Source: Arthrobacter sp. SLBN-112
GTDB lineage: Bacteria > Actinomycetota > Actinomycetes > Actinomycetales > Micrococcaceae
DNA: 64,000 nt
Direction: 5' to 3'
Assembly: GCF_006715225.1 (NCBI RefSeq)
Contig: NZ_VFMU01000001.1
Span: 1,178,001-1,242,000 of the forward strand
The notes beneath the pieces were generated by a model. It worked only from the letters and a program-made list of their open reading frames with translations, had not been told where the DNA came from and searched no databases. Within the stretch, counting starts at the first letter, position 1. Each line of letters begins with the position of its first letter. The position numbers and the translations under genes are program-made. Of the stretch, positions 45,143 through 54,430 are shown piece by piece.

Positions 45143-45880
45143 CTACAGGGCGTCGAGCGTGACACCGGTGTGCGCGGCGAGCCGGGCCAGGAGGGCGTCC
45201 TGGAACTGGGGGTCCTTCACGGCCGAATGCGGGGTTTTCCGGCGCTGGTGGTACCAGTAGCCGCCGCTGGCCAATGCGGCCGGATCATCGCTGGTGGCCA
45301 GCCATTCCTGGGTCCGGTGCCCCAATTCGAGGCTGTCCGGTGCCGAGCGGCCACCCATCCGCGTGGGCACCCAGCCAGGGTCCACGGCGTTGCTGGCGAC
45401 GCTCGGCACCAGCCGGGCCACCGCTGCCGACAGCGCAGTCACCTGCAGCTTGGTGGTGGAGTAGGAGGCCGTCGTCGTCCGTCCTGCCCAGTCCAGGCCC
45501 TCCAGCCCGGTATCGCCCCCGCGGTGCATGCCGCTGCTGAGGTAGATGAGCCGGCGCGGTCCGGGGATGAGGGCGGTCAGCAGGTATGGCGCCACCACAT
45601 TCACCGGCAGCAGCGCCGGGCCGTCCAGCACTCCCGCGTTGTGGATGACCGCATCAATGCCGCCGATCCCGCTGGCCTCATCAGCGACCTGCCGGACTTC
45701 CTCTTCAATGCTGAGATCACCCGTGACCAGCTGGGCGCCGCGGTCCAGGAGGTGCTGGACTGCGGGGACCCGCCGGGAGGAACGGGCGTGCACGATCACC
45801 TCGTGGCCGTCCCGCAGCAGTGACGCCGCCGCTGCCCGGCCCAGCCCGTCGGTGGATCCGGTGATGAAGACGCGTGCCAT
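45143..45880 (-). CDS. SDR family NAD(P)-dependent oxidoreductase
   Basis: This 245-aa enzyme has the SDR cofactor motif TGSTDGLG (residues 7-14), NAG near 91 and the active-site YSTTK with Tyr and Lys. It belongs to the classical short-chain group acting on ketones or alcohols. Its stop lies 2 bases from the long hairpin. It is not in an obvious operon. Confidence 0.88.
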   Translation of the reverse strand: MARVFITGSTDGLGRAAAASLLRDGHEVIVHARSSRRVPAVQHLLDRGAQLVTGDLSIEEEVRQVADEASGIGGIDAVIHNAGVLDGPALLPVNVVAPYLLTALIPGPRRLIYLSSGMHRGGDTGLEGLDWAGRTTTASYSTTKLQVTALSAAVARLVPSVASNAVDPGWVPTRMGGRSAPDSLELGHRTQEWLATSDDPAALASGGYWYHQRRKTPHSAVKDPQFQDALLARLAAHTGVTLDAL

Positions 45881-45919
45881 GCGGGGCCTCCCTGGTTCTC
45901 GGGTGTTGTACCAGTATCC

Positions 45920-46651
45920 CTACTCGATGTGGACGGGCACCCCCGGCGCGGCAGCCTTCCCGCGGAAGAACCAGGCCAGCAGAATGGTGGCGAGCACCGT
46001 TATCGCGGTCGATACCATTGCCAGTGAGGGTGCCAGCGGCACCACGCCGAAGACGACAATGGCCGACGCCACCAAGGCGATCACGGTTGTGCGCGGCTGC
46101 TTCATGGACACGATGGCCTGCACCAGCACCGCACCGAGGACCGCAGGCAGCACGTACAGCCGGGTCACCAGGAGGACCGACGGCGGAATTGCGCTGATCA
46201 GCCAGCTCCCCAGGAGTCCCACGAAGACAGCCAGGGAGACCAGGTGCACCGCGGCCGCACCGCAGATGGCGACGACGGCGGCCAGCTCGGCTCGCTTGCT
46301 GCCCGGCTTCGCGCCGATGTTGGTCTGGGCGATCAGGGCAGCGGGCAGGAGTTTGTTGGAAATGTTGCCGATCATGAACGCCTGGTACATGGCGGCAGGT
46401 CCAAGGACGGGGTAGTAGGTGAGGGGTTCGACGATCCAGATGATCCCGAACGTAGCGGCGACGGCGGCGAACGCGATCCAGAGTTGCGCGGGCGCGATGT
46501 CCAGGCCGCTGGCGAAGACAAGGTACAGGGGGCCTGCTACTGAGATGAGGAGGCCGGCGACCATGGTGATCTGGCCCCAGCGGGACGTGGTGCGTGAGAA
46601 ATCCGCCATGGCGGTGCTGGCGGCCGGAGCGGCTGCGGTGGTGGAGGTCAT
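45920..46651 (-). CDS. Polytopic membrane protein, partner of the DUF5058-like protein
   Basis: This 243-aa protein has about seven membrane segments and conserved-looking loops EPLTYYPVLGPAAMYQAFMIGNISNKLLPAAL. No function is established. It follows the 46676 gene by 24 bases and starts after GAAAGGAACACC. The pair, next to an amidase and a Lrp-type regulator, may form a two-subunit transporter for an amide or amino-acid-like compound. Confidence 0.7.
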   Translation of the reverse strand: MTSTTAAAPAASTAMADFSRTTSRWGQITMVAGLLISVAGPLYLVFASGLDIAPAQLWIAFAAVAATFGIIWIVEPLTYYPVLGPAAMYQAFMIGNISNKLLPAALIAQTNIGAKPGSKRAELAAVVAICGAAAVHLVSLAVFVGLLGSWLISAIPPSVLLVTRLYVLPAVLGAVLVQAIVSMKQPRTTVIALVASAIVVFGVVPLAPSLAMVSTAITVLATILLAWFFRGKAAAPGVPVHIE

Positions 46652-46675
46652 GGTGTTCCTTTCGGGGAGGTGGGC

Positions 46676-47437
46676 CTAGGCGCCAACAGCGGGGCCGACG
46701 GCAATGAAGGCTGCGCCGAGGGCGCTTACGATGGCGAAGCCAAGCCCCCATTCGCGCAGCCAGCTTTTCCGGAGCTTCCGGGCCAGCAGCAGGCACAGGC
46801 CCATGACCGCGCCAGAGACCAGGAAGGACAGCACATGGATGCCTGACTTGGGCAGTTCGCTCAGGCCCAGGCACGCGAACGCCCCGATCAATGCAGCGGC
46901 TGGCACGATGGCCATGGCCAGGGGGTTGATGGAACGGATTTTTGCGTCGCCCCTGCGCAGGACCGGCGTAAGGATGAGGGTGGCCAGCATCCACATGGCC
47001 CCGCCGATGCTCATCGCGAAGAAAGCAACCGCAAAGACGCTCTGGGTGTAGGTGGCGTCCCCGAGCTTCGCTCCCATCGAGCCCGCAGCAATGCCCGCCG
47101 CGGACACGTCGTAAGCGGCCGAACCGATCAGGCCGATCCGGGACAGTACCGCCGGGGCACCGAACAGGCCGAGCAGGGCAACGGCCACCAGGGACACGGC
47201 CAGAGACGGCCCGATGGCCGAAACCGCGCCCGACCTGAAGGATGTCCTGATGTCCGCGGGGCTCATCTCCACCGCCGGCGCGGCCCGGCGGGCCGCTTTC
47301 AGGAAGATCGCCGACTGGATGATGATTACGGCGAAGACGCCCGCCACGCAGATCCAGAGAACGGGATTGTTGGCCACGGCGAGGATGTCCGCAGGGCCGG
47401 AGCCAGCGGCCGTTTGAAGTGCCAGGGGTAGATGCAT
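46676..47437 (-). CDS. DUF5058-like membrane protein
   Basis: This 253-aa protein has about seven membrane segments and resembles the DUF5058 family (NPVLWICVAGVFAVIIIQSAIFLKAARRA, SFRSGAVSAIGPSLAVSLVAV, RIGLIGSAAYD). The ATG at 47437 is preceded by CGGAGG. It is divergent from the amidase across a 270-base promoter region. The DUF assignment is from memory and should be taken as probable. Confidence 0.65.
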   Translation of the reverse strand: MHLPLALQTAAGSGPADILAVANNPVLWICVAGVFAVIIIQSAIFLKAARRAAPAVEMSPADIRTSFRSGAVSAIGPSLAVSLVAVALLGLFGAPAVLSRIGLIGSAAYDVSAAGIAAGSMGAKLGDATYTQSVFAVAFFAMSIGGAMWMLATLILTPVLRRGDAKIRSINPLAMAIVPAAALIGAFACLGLSELPKSGIHVLSFLVSGAVMGLCLLLARKLRKSWLREWGLGFAIVSALGAAFIAVGPAVGA

Positions 47438-47707
47438 GGAGACCTCCGGGTGAGTGCTTTGGGCAGTGCAGTCCGACGGCCTTGTGCGGCCTGCATCACC
47501 GAGGGCAAGTTTGTCCCGCAGAACGAATCGGCCAGCGGGTAAACAACAGGCTCTACTAGGAGGCGGATCACAGGCAATGACTGACGGAATCGGCCAACCT
47601 GATGACCGAAACCGTCAGAATGCCATCGCCGGGCAGGCTGCACTTCCTTGCTCCACTTGTGACGAGGCACACTTTCTGGCAAAGGATACATTCAGCAAAG
47701 GAGCACC
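47438..47707. other. Divergent promoter region of the membrane pair and amidase
   Basis: These 270 bases have no gene. The amidase has a clear AAAGGAG ribosome site at 47698-47704. No palindrome as clear as those at other loci was found. Confidence 0.4.
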
Positions 47708-49150
47708 ATGCCCGGCACCATTGGCGACCTTTCCGCCGTCGAGCTCACCGCAGCCATCCGCAACAAGACAATTTCTGCCCGCGAAGCCCTGGAAGACCAT
47801 CTGGCACGCATCGCCGCGGTCAACCCGGTCATCAACGCGGTGGTCACGCTCGACGCCGAAGGAGCACAGGCGATCGCTCTGCGCGCGGACCAGCTCACGG
47901 CGTCGGGCGAGGAACTGCCGACATTGCACGGGCTGCCCATGACGCACAAGGACACCAACAACACGGCCGGGATGCGGACCACACAGGGCTCACTGGCCCT
48001 GCGGGACTTCGTTCCCGGGGCCGACGACCTCATCGTGGCCCGTTTGAGGGCGGCAGGCGTGGTCACCACGGGAAAATCCAATGTTCCCGAGTTCGGCGCC
48101 GGTTCCCACACATTCAACGAACTCTTCGGCACCACCACCAACCCCTATGCCCCCAGCTTGAGTGCCGGCGGCAGCAGTGGAGGAGTGGCCGCCGCCATCG
48201 CGGCCCGGATCCAAAGCATCGGTGACGGCAGCGATATGGGAGGTTCGCTGCGCATCCCTGCGTCGTTCTGCAATGTGGTGGGGTTCCGGCCGTCGACGGC
48301 GGTCATCCCCATGCCGTCGGCCACCAACGCGTACGCCTGGCTGGGCAGGACCGGACCCATGGCCCGGACTGTGGAAGACATTGCGTTGTTCATGTCCGTT
48401 ACCGCCGGCAAGGATCCGAGGGTTCCCTATCCGCAGGTCCTTGGTCCTGAGACCTTCCGGGCCGGCCTCGAAACGGACATGACAGGGGTCCGCATCGGTT
48501 GGTCCAGCGATTTTGGCATCGGTGTGCCGGTGGAAAAGGAGATTGTTGAGCACCTGGAGCGGCAGCTCGCCGTGTTCGAAGGCTTGGGCGCGGTTGTCGA
48601 GGAGGCGACACCGGACTTCAGCGAAGCAGACCTGGTCTTCGGCAACACGCGAGCCCTGGACTTCGCCGCGGGTCTGGGGCCGGTGGTGGAGCGCTCAGGC
48701 CACGTAATCAAACCCGAGGTGCGCTGGAATGTGGCGAAGGGACAGGCGCTCACAGCCCGGGACCTGATCGAGACCACTGCCGCCCGGACGCGCCTGGAAC
48801 TCAGCGTGCAGGACTTCTTTAGCCGGTTCGATCTCTTCGCCAGCCCCTGCGCCCAGGTGCTGCCGTTCGATGCCTCGCTGCGGTACCCGGCCGAGGTGGC
48901 GGGCGTGGCAAGCGAAACCTACCTGGACTGGATGCGTTCGGCCTGCCTGCTGTCCGCTACTGGGTTGCCTGTGCTGAGTGTCCCCGCCGGCTTCAGCTCG
49001 GCTGGTTTGCCCATCGGCCTACAACTGGCCGGGAACCACTACACGGACATGCAGTTGCTGCGCTGGGGCCGGGCCTTCGAGGAGCGCAGCGAATATGCTT
49101 CCGTCGCGCCTGTCCTGGCGGGTGCGGGGCTCAACGTGGCGTCCGCATGA
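47708..49150 (+). CDS. Amidase signature family enzyme
   Basis: This 480-aa enzyme hydrolyses an amide. The Ser-cisSer-Lys triad is visible: Lys81 (MTHKDTN), Ser156 (SAGGSSGG) and nucleophile Ser180 (GSDMGGSLRIP). The C-terminal PVLSVPAGFSSAGLPIGLQL is typical. Substrate specificity cannot be inferred. Its last 20 bases overlap the 3' end of the convergent regulator gene. Confidence 0.92.
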   Translation: MPGTIGDLSAVELTAAIRNKTISAREALEDHLARIAAVNPVINAVVTLDAEGAQAIALRADQLTASGEELPTLHGLPMTHKDTNNTAGMRTTQGSLALRDFVPGADDLIVARLRAAGVVTTGKSNVPEFGAGSHTFNELFGTTTNPYAPSLSAGGSSGGVAAAIAARIQSIGDGSDMGGSLRIPASFCNVVGFRPSTAVIPMPSATNAYAWLGRTGPMARTVEDIALFMSVTAGKDPRVPYPQVLGPETFRAGLETDMTGVRIGWSSDFGIGVPVEKEIVEHLERQLAVFEGLGAVVEEATPDFSEADLVFGNTRALDFAAGLGPVVERSGHVIKPEVRWNVAKGQALTARDLIETTAARTRLELSVQDFFSRFDLFASPCAQVLPFDASLRYPAEVAGVASETYLDWMRSACLLSATGLPVLSVPAGFSSAGLPIGLQLAGNHYTDMQLLRWGRAFEERSEYASVAPVLAGAGLNVASA

Positions 49151-50084
49151 CGCGGCCACCGCGTTTGCACGCATCCAGCAGCACGGAGACATCAACCATG
49201 GAGGCGTGCTGCGCCCAGTCGGATGCGGTGATGAAGCGGTAGAGCGAGGGCATATCGCTGACCGTAACGTCGGCGACAATTTGATAGTCGCCCGCTATTG
49301 CCGCGGCGTAGCGGATCATTGGAAGCTCAGCCAGGCTCTTGCCCAACTGTTCCACGTGCTGCGGGGAGGCGCGGATCCAGAGCAATGCCTCCACGTCCAG
49401 TCCGAAGGCACTGGGCGCGACGACCGTCCGCAGCTGGATCTGGTTATTGGCCAGCAGCCATTCACTGCGGCGCCTGGCGGTGGCCTCGGAAACCCCAACC
49501 CTGCGCCCCAAGGCCTCATAACTCATCCGTCCGTCCGCGCAGAGTGCTTCCACCAGTTCCACATCCTGCCGGCTCAGTTCGTTGCGGACTTCAAGGGTTC
49601 CAGAGTCAGGGGTCAGGCTGGAGCGCAACGCCTCGACGCTTGCCGGGCTGAGAATTTCCGGGCGCCAGCCGCGGATTGTCCGAAAGTAGCGGAGAACCGG
49701 GTAGCTGGTGGAGTCCCGGAGGCCAATGGTTGACGGGAGTTCGTCCGACAGGACGTTAGCCATACGTCCTGTTTCCATAAGGAGCTCGGCCACGCAGTCG
49801 CCGGATCCGGTGGTGGTGTAGACGAACGTGGTGTCGCTCCGCTGCGCAAGGGCCTGGGCCGCGGCGCGGGTTGTCCCCGGCATGCAGCGCATTTCGATCA
49901 GCACGGCCGCTGGCTGTGGCCTGATCCCCACCACGGCAACGGCACCGGATTCCAGCAACTGGGATCCGCGCCGTGCCACGGTCCGTTCGGCCTCACCCAG
50001 TACCGCCGCCACCTTGCGCCAGGGGCACCTCGGGTCCAGCTGAAGGGCGGCAACAATCTGCCGCTCCAATGCGTCAAACACCAC
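49131..50084 (-). CDS. Double Lrp/AsnC-type regulator
   Basis: This 317-aa regulator has two Lrp modules in tandem: helix-turn-helix 1 at about 5-50 (LERQIVAALQLDPRCPWRKVAAVLG), ligand domain 1, helix-turn-helix 2 at about 160-205 (MSYEALGRRVGVSEATARRR) and ligand domain 2. Such fused AsnC proteins occur in actinobacteria. It is convergent with the amidase and the likely regulator of the amidase/membrane-pair locus. Confidence 0.85.
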   Translation of the reverse strand: MVFDALERQIVAALQLDPRCPWRKVAAVLGEAERTVARRGSQLLESGAVAVVGIRPQPAAVLIEMRCMPGTTRAAAQALAQRSDTTFVYTTTGSGDCVAELLMETGRMANVLSDELPSTIGLRDSTSYPVLRYFRTIRGWRPEILSPASVEALRSSLTPDSGTLEVRNELSRQDVELVEALCADGRMSYEALGRRVGVSEATARRRSEWLLANNQIQLRTVVAPSAFGLDVEALLWIRASPQHVEQLGKSLAELPMIRYAAAIAGDYQIVADVTVSDMPSLYRFITASDWAQHASMVDVSVLLDACKRGGRVMRTPR

Positions 50085-50168
50085 GCCAACTCCGTCCGTT
50101 CCGTCCGCTCAATTTCATCACGGCCGGTTCGGTGGTTTGTGAATACTACTGACGCCGGCTGAGGGGAA

Positions 50169-50540
50169 TCAGCTGCGCTTCCTGCCAAGGATCAGCGCAA
50201 GCAGTCCTCCGAAGGCCAGGAGTAAAACTCCCACCACCAGCAGGCCGCTGTTGGCGCCTGCGGTGACGGCCGAGGGCTGGGCTGCAGGGAGTTCCGTGCC
50301 CAAGCCGGCAAGCTCGGGAGTGGCCACGGCGGCCTTCGTTACAGGCAGCAGGGTATCCGCCAGGGGAGTGGCCCCGAGGCTAGTGGAGGTGTTGAACGGG
50401 GCTACCGCGTGAGTGCCGGACAGCAGGCGGTGGGTCCCGGAGGTTGTGTCCGCCGCGTTGGCGGCAACGCCACCAGAGCCCAGCAGGCTGAGGGCGATCA
50501 GGGCGCCGAGCAGGCAGCCACGGATATTACGGTGCATCAT
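50169..50540 (-). CDS. Small secreted protein with C-terminal membrane anchor
   Basis: This 123-aa protein has a signal peptide (residues 5-28, cleavage likely after ANA), a Thr/Ala/Pro-rich middle, and a C-terminal membrane helix SGLLVVGVLLLAFGGLLALIL ending in GRKRS. The layout matches wall-anchored proteins, but no LPxTG motif precedes the helix. The ribosome site TTCAGGAGAA is the same 10-mer as that of the GNWP-repeat ORF. It lies 83 bases after the DPGSSPD protein gene at 50624. Confidence 0.75.
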   Translation of the reverse strand: MMHRNIRGCLLGALIALSLLGSGGVAANAADTTSGTHRLLSGTHAVAPFNTSTSLGATPLADTLLPVTKAAVATPELAGLGTELPAAQPSAVTAGANSGLLVVGVLLLAFGGLLALILGRKRS

Positions 50541-50623
50541 GAAGTTCTCCTGAAAGATGGAAGGGGCCTACTGCAGGGCCCGGAATGGGCTTGTTTCCGC
50601 GGAGTAAAGCGGAAGGGCCTCAA

Positions 50624-51577
50624 CTAGTCAGGAGATGAACCGGGGTCGAAGGACACCGGTGCGGGGACAGCTAACAACCTGGCCTGGGCGGCAGCCCAGC
50701 CGGCCGGAGGGATCTGGAAATGATAGGCGCCGAGCCACCCCGGCATGGCTGAGCCGTGGCCGCCGGACGGGCTGCTTCCGCCGGCAGTGACCGCTGGGCC
50801 GGCCGGTTCTTGCGGTGCATCGACCGGTGCTTTGCCAGGTCCTGCCGCGGGCAACACCGCAGGTGCGGATGCCGGCATCATCTGGGCATCGCAGGCCGCG
50901 CCGTTACGGTGCAGGGTGTCGAAGCTGGTCGCAGGGGCGGAAACGGGCACAGCGCCCTCAGGCTCCGCTGCCGTTTCGGCCGGGTGGGCCGCCGTCTCCC
51001 CACTCACCTGAGGCGCCTCGGTAACCGCGGGTGGAATGCCGTCGGGTGCACCTTCCGGCGCCGCCACTGGCAGCGGCACGGTGCTGATTGCCGGTTCAAG
51101 GACGGGGTCAAGGGGTTCAAGGGCTGCGCCGGCCAGGGGAACAAGAGTCCCCACCGCCCCGACGAGGCCGTCCACGGTGCCCGTGGCGGGATCCACCACG
51201 GCCGCCACCGTGCCGTCCGGCACCATCCGGTCGACCGCCGGAACGGTCTCCACAACCTGACCAACCAGGCCGGTGGCTTCCTCCACTGTCGCGTGGAGGG
51301 GTGGCGTTGTGACGGGCGGTGGGGTGGAGGAAGCGGGCGCTGATGCAAGGTTGCCGTCCAGCACTGCTTCTACTGGTTCCACGACGTCCTTGGCCGGATG
51401 GGTGACGGTGGTGGGCGCCGGGATCAAGGTAGCCGGGCCAGCGCCGTGGAGCGGGTAACTGGAAGCGGAAGAGTCAGCGGATGCGCCGGCGGCCGACAAA
51501 ACGATCCACGATGCGGCTGCCGCCAGGGCAAGCAGCAGGGGGCGGAGAAACGCCCAGGCATCCAGTCTTGACTTCAC
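50624..51577 (-). CDS. Secreted Ala/Pro-rich protein with C-terminal DPGSSPD, second copy
   Basis: This 317-aa protein has a signal peptide (about residues 10-33, cleavage likely after ASA), a long low-complexity Ala/Pro/Val/Thr body, a short ordered-looking segment (SMPGWLGAYHFQIPPAGW) and the end DPGSSPD. It parallels the protein at 35774, yet the bodies differ greatly. The GTG at 51577 has GGGGGAGG 8 bases upstream, so the longer frame is not preferred. Function is unknown. Confidence 0.75.
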   Translation of the reverse strand: MKSRLDAWAFLRPLLLALAAAASWIVLSAAGASADSSASSYPLHGAGPATLIPAPTTVTHPAKDVVEPVEAVLDGNLASAPASSTPPPVTTPPLHATVEEATGLVGQVVETVPAVDRMVPDGTVAAVVDPATGTVDGLVGAVGTLVPLAGAALEPLDPVLEPAISTVPLPVAAPEGAPDGIPPAVTEAPQVSGETAAHPAETAAEPEGAVPVSAPATSFDTLHRNGAACDAQMMPASAPAVLPAAGPGKAPVDAPQEPAGPAVTAGGSSPSGGHGSAMPGWLGAYHFQIPPAGWAAAQARLLAVPAPVSFDPGSSPD

Positions 51578-51698
51578 GAAGTACGCCTCCCCCAGGCTCA
51601 CCGGCAAACAATGCTGCCCACCATAAGCACAGGTCAGGGGCAGAGTCCAACCACTGACCGGCGCAACCCATAGGAAGCTCTCAAGGAGTTTGGGCAGG

Positions 51699-52346
51699 TC
51701 AGGCGGCGTCGGTGGGGGCGGCGCGGTGGTCGATATCGGCCGTCAGTTCGTCGATGCGGTCCATGGCGCCGTTGAGCTTCTCGACGGCGGCCCACAGCTC
51801 CGGATGCTGCTCCCGGACCTGGTCCAGGGTGGCGCCGGCGGACCGCAGGGACCCGAGGTCAAAGCTGACGTTGGTGCGCGCCCCGGCCACGGCGGCCCGA
51901 AGGGCACCAAACGCGACGACGACATCAGCCACCAGCGACCGGTTGCCGTTGGTTGCCAGCCAGGCGAGGTCGTCAATGGCGGCAATGGCCCGCTCGCCGA
52001 GCACGGCAGAGGAGGCGGCGGCGTTCACGGAGGCGCGGCGGATCGCTTCGTCCCGCTCCGGTCCCGGCTCCAGCCGGAAGGCGGCCCCGAACGCCTGGGA
52101 AGCGGACGCGTCGTCATCCGCCAGGCGCAGGGCTTCCTCCCGCAGTGCCCGTGCCCGCGTCCGTATCCCTGCCGGCTCCCCGCCGTCGTCCCCGCTGTAG
52201 CCGGCCACCATGGACGTGAGCGAGGCGGCGACGGCGAGCATCAGCCCTGTTCCGGCCCCGCCGCCTGGGGAGCCCGTAGATTCTGCCAGCGCGCGGGTCC
52301 ACTCTTCCACCGTTGACCCCTGGGTGGTCACAACAGGTTCATCCAT
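51699..52346 (-). CDS. Cyclodeaminase/cyclohydrolase family protein
   Basis: This 215-aa helical protein matches the C-terminal domain of formiminotransferase-cyclodeaminase (TRALAESTGSPGGGAGTGLMLAVAASLTSMVAGYS at residues 17-51). Stand-alone members interconvert 5-formimino- or 5,10-methenyl-tetrahydrofolate. No histidine-degradation genes are adjacent. The role in one-carbon metabolism follows from the family. Confidence 0.85.
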   Translation of the reverse strand: MDEPVVTTQGSTVEEWTRALAESTGSPGGGAGTGLMLAVAASLTSMVAGYSGDDGGEPAGIRTRARALREEALRLADDDASASQAFGAAFRLEPGPERDEAIRRASVNAAASSAVLGERAIAAIDDLAWLATNGNRSLVADVVVAFGALRAAVAGARTNVSFDLGSLRSAGATLDQVREQHPELWAAVEKLNGAMDRIDELTADIDHRAAPTDAA

Positions 52347-52493
52347 GCCAGGAACCGTGCCCAGAAACGCGCCCGGCTAAACGGGGGGAGGACGACGGCG
52401 CTCGGCACCGCAGGATTACAGCCCGGTTTTGGCGGGTCGAGCCCCGGAAATATGCGGTACTCCCGGCGATTCGGGCAGCTAAAGTGGGCCACT

Positions 52494-53291
52494 GTGACAC
52501 AACGCCACCGCTACGACTACGGCCAAGACCCCAGCCAGTGGGGTGAGCTTTTCCTCCCCGACGTTCCGGTCGGCGCCAGGCACCAGGGCGTGGTGGTGGT
52601 GATCCACGGCGGGTACTGGCGCTCCACCTACGGGGCCGAACTGGGTGAGCCGCTGGCGCAGGACCTGGCGGAGCACGGTATGGCGGCCTGGAACCTCGAG
52701 TACCGGCGCGCGGGCAACGGCGGGGGCTGGCCGGCCACTTTCGAGGACATCCTGGCCGGTATCGACAAGCTGGCCGACCTGGGGGAACAGCATGCGCTGG
52801 ACCTAGGCAAAGTGGTTGCGCTGGGGCATTCCGCCGGCGGCCATTTGGCGGTGTGGGCGGCAGGCAGACACAAGCTGGAGGGGCTTGTGCCGGGGGAAGG
52901 CGGCCAGGTGAACAACAGTAACGACGGCGTCCGCCTCACCGGAGTGGTGAGCCAGTCGGGGGTCCTCAACCTGGGCGAGGCCGAGCGGCTCAACCTTAGC
53001 GATGGTGCGGTGGCAAACCTGCTGGGCGGGCCGTCGTCGGAATTTCCCGGGCGCCATCGCATGGCCGACCCTATGACCGCGCTGCCGCTGGACATTCCTG
53101 TTTATGCCGTGCACGGCATAAACGACGACGACGTCCCCCTCAGCATGTCCACGACCTTTGTTGACGCCAGCGAGGCCGGACCCGTGCCGGCACAGCTGGT
53201 CATGGTGCCGGGGGACCACTTCGCCCTGATCGACGTTACGGCGGAGGCATATCTCACGTGCCGGGAGCTCGTGGGGCGGCTGCTCCGCTGA
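52494..53291 (+). CDS. Alpha/beta hydrolase, kynurenine-formamidase-like
   Basis: This 265-aa hydrolase has the oxyanion motif HGGYW at 38-42 and nucleophile Ser113 in GHSAGGH, a pair shared with arylformamidase-like and carboxylesterase-like enzymes. The His/Asp of the triad lie in the C-terminal GINDDDVPLS and PGDHFALID. The GTG at 52494 starts the homology; ATG 52452 would add 14 residues. Confidence 0.85.
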   Translation: MTQRHRYDYGQDPSQWGELFLPDVPVGARHQGVVVVIHGGYWRSTYGAELGEPLAQDLAEHGMAAWNLEYRRAGNGGGWPATFEDILAGIDKLADLGEQHALDLGKVVALGHSAGGHLAVWAAGRHKLEGLVPGEGGQVNNSNDGVRLTGVVSQSGVLNLGEAERLNLSDGAVANLLGGPSSEFPGRHRMADPMTALPLDIPVYAVHGINDDDVPLSMSTTFVDASEAGPVPAQLVMVPGDHFALIDVTAEAYLTCRELVGRLLR

Positions 53292-53327
53292 CACGAACTG
53301 CTGGCGGCGCCCTGTTTCTGGCAGAGT

Positions 53328-54281
53328 ATGACCATGCTCACAGTTATCGGCGAAGGCCTTGTTGACGTTGTCCAGCGCGCCTCAGGAATCGAGGCCCACG
53401 TGGGCGGCAGCCCGCTCAACGTTGCGGTGGGCCTGGCCCGGCTGGACCATCCGGTTCAGTTCATCGGCCGCTACGGCCGGGACGCCTACGGCGATTCGGT
53501 GGCGGCCCACCTGCGCGCCAGTTCGGTGATGCTGCCGCTGCCTCCGGACGGGTTGCCCACCAGCGTGGCCACGGCGTTGATTGACGACGACGGCGCCGCC
53601 ACCTACACATTCGACCTCACCTGGGAGCTGCCGGGCATCGCAGACCGGCTCGGCTTCATGCTGCAGGGCACCACGCTGCTGCACACCGGCTCCATCGCCA
53701 CGATGCTGGCGCCTGGTGCCACCGAGGTGCTGGCCGCCGTCGAATACGCCCACCCCTCCGCGACCATCAGCTTCGATCCCAACTGCCGGCCCAGCATCAT
53801 CGCGGATGTGGACTTTGCCCGGCGGCAGGCGGAAAAGTTCGTGGCGCTCGCCGACGTGGTCAAGGCCTCCGATGAGGACCTGGCCTGGCTGTACCCCGGG
53901 CAGGACGTGCTTGATTCGGCCCGCAAGTGGCTGGAGTTGGGCGGCGAGGAAGGCCCGGCGATGGTGGTGGTCACCCGCGGCGCGGACGGACCTTGGGGTG
54001 TATGCCGGGCCGGCGAGGCATCCGTGCCCGCGCCAAAGGTGGACGTGGCGGACACTGTGGGGGCCGGGGACTCCTTCATGGCGGCGCTGTTGTCCGGCCT
54101 GGTGGACAGGGAGCTGGACGGCGCGCAGAACCGGCAGGAGCTGCGGGAACTGCCGGCGGAGGGGCTGGCTGAACTCCTGGAGCACGCAGCCCGTGCGGCG
54201 GCCGTCACCGTCTCCCGTCCCGGTGCCAACCCGCCCACGCGGGCCGAGCTTCACGGGGCTGAAGATAACTCCCTGGAATGA
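53328..54281 (+). CDS. PfkB family carbohydrate kinase (fructokinase-like)
   Basis: This 317-aa kinase has the N-terminal HVGGSPLNVAVGLARLDH substrate loop and the C-terminal DTVGAGDSFMAALLSGL motif with the catalytic Asp. It phosphorylates a sugar; fructokinase is the closest match in pattern. It follows the alpha/beta hydrolase by 36 bases and ends next to a palindromic repeat. Confidence 0.88.
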   Translation: MTMLTVIGEGLVDVVQRASGIEAHVGGSPLNVAVGLARLDHPVQFIGRYGRDAYGDSVAAHLRASSVMLPLPPDGLPTSVATALIDDDGAATYTFDLTWELPGIADRLGFMLQGTTLLHTGSIATMLAPGATEVLAAVEYAHPSATISFDPNCRPSIIADVDFARRQAEKFVALADVVKASDEDLAWLYPGQDVLDSARKWLELGGEEGPAMVVVTRGADGPWGVCRAGEASVPAPKVDVADTVGAGDSFMAALLSGLVDRELDGAQNRQELRELPAEGLAELLEHAARAAAVTVSRPGANPPTRAELHGAEDNSLE

Positions 54282-54341
54282 ATCGATTGCTCCGTAAATG
54301 TCGTCATGAGGGCTCAAAAGGACATCTACGGAGCATTCGAT
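54282..54341. repeat. TGCTCCGTA palindromic repeat, copy 2
   Basis: Arms ATCGATTGCTCCGTAAATGT and ACATCTACGGAGCATTCGAT differ by two mismatches, and the loop reads TGAGGGCTCAAAAGG. The whole element is clearly homologous to that at 55550. It lies directly after the PfkB gene stop. Confidence 0.85.
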
Positions 54342-54430
54342 GGTGGTGGGCGGGCCTGGTCCTCGCCGAGGTCCTCTTGGTGTTCGAAAGGCGGCTTCAG
54401 TTCTCCAGGTGCGGCTGGTTCGTCCCGGCG

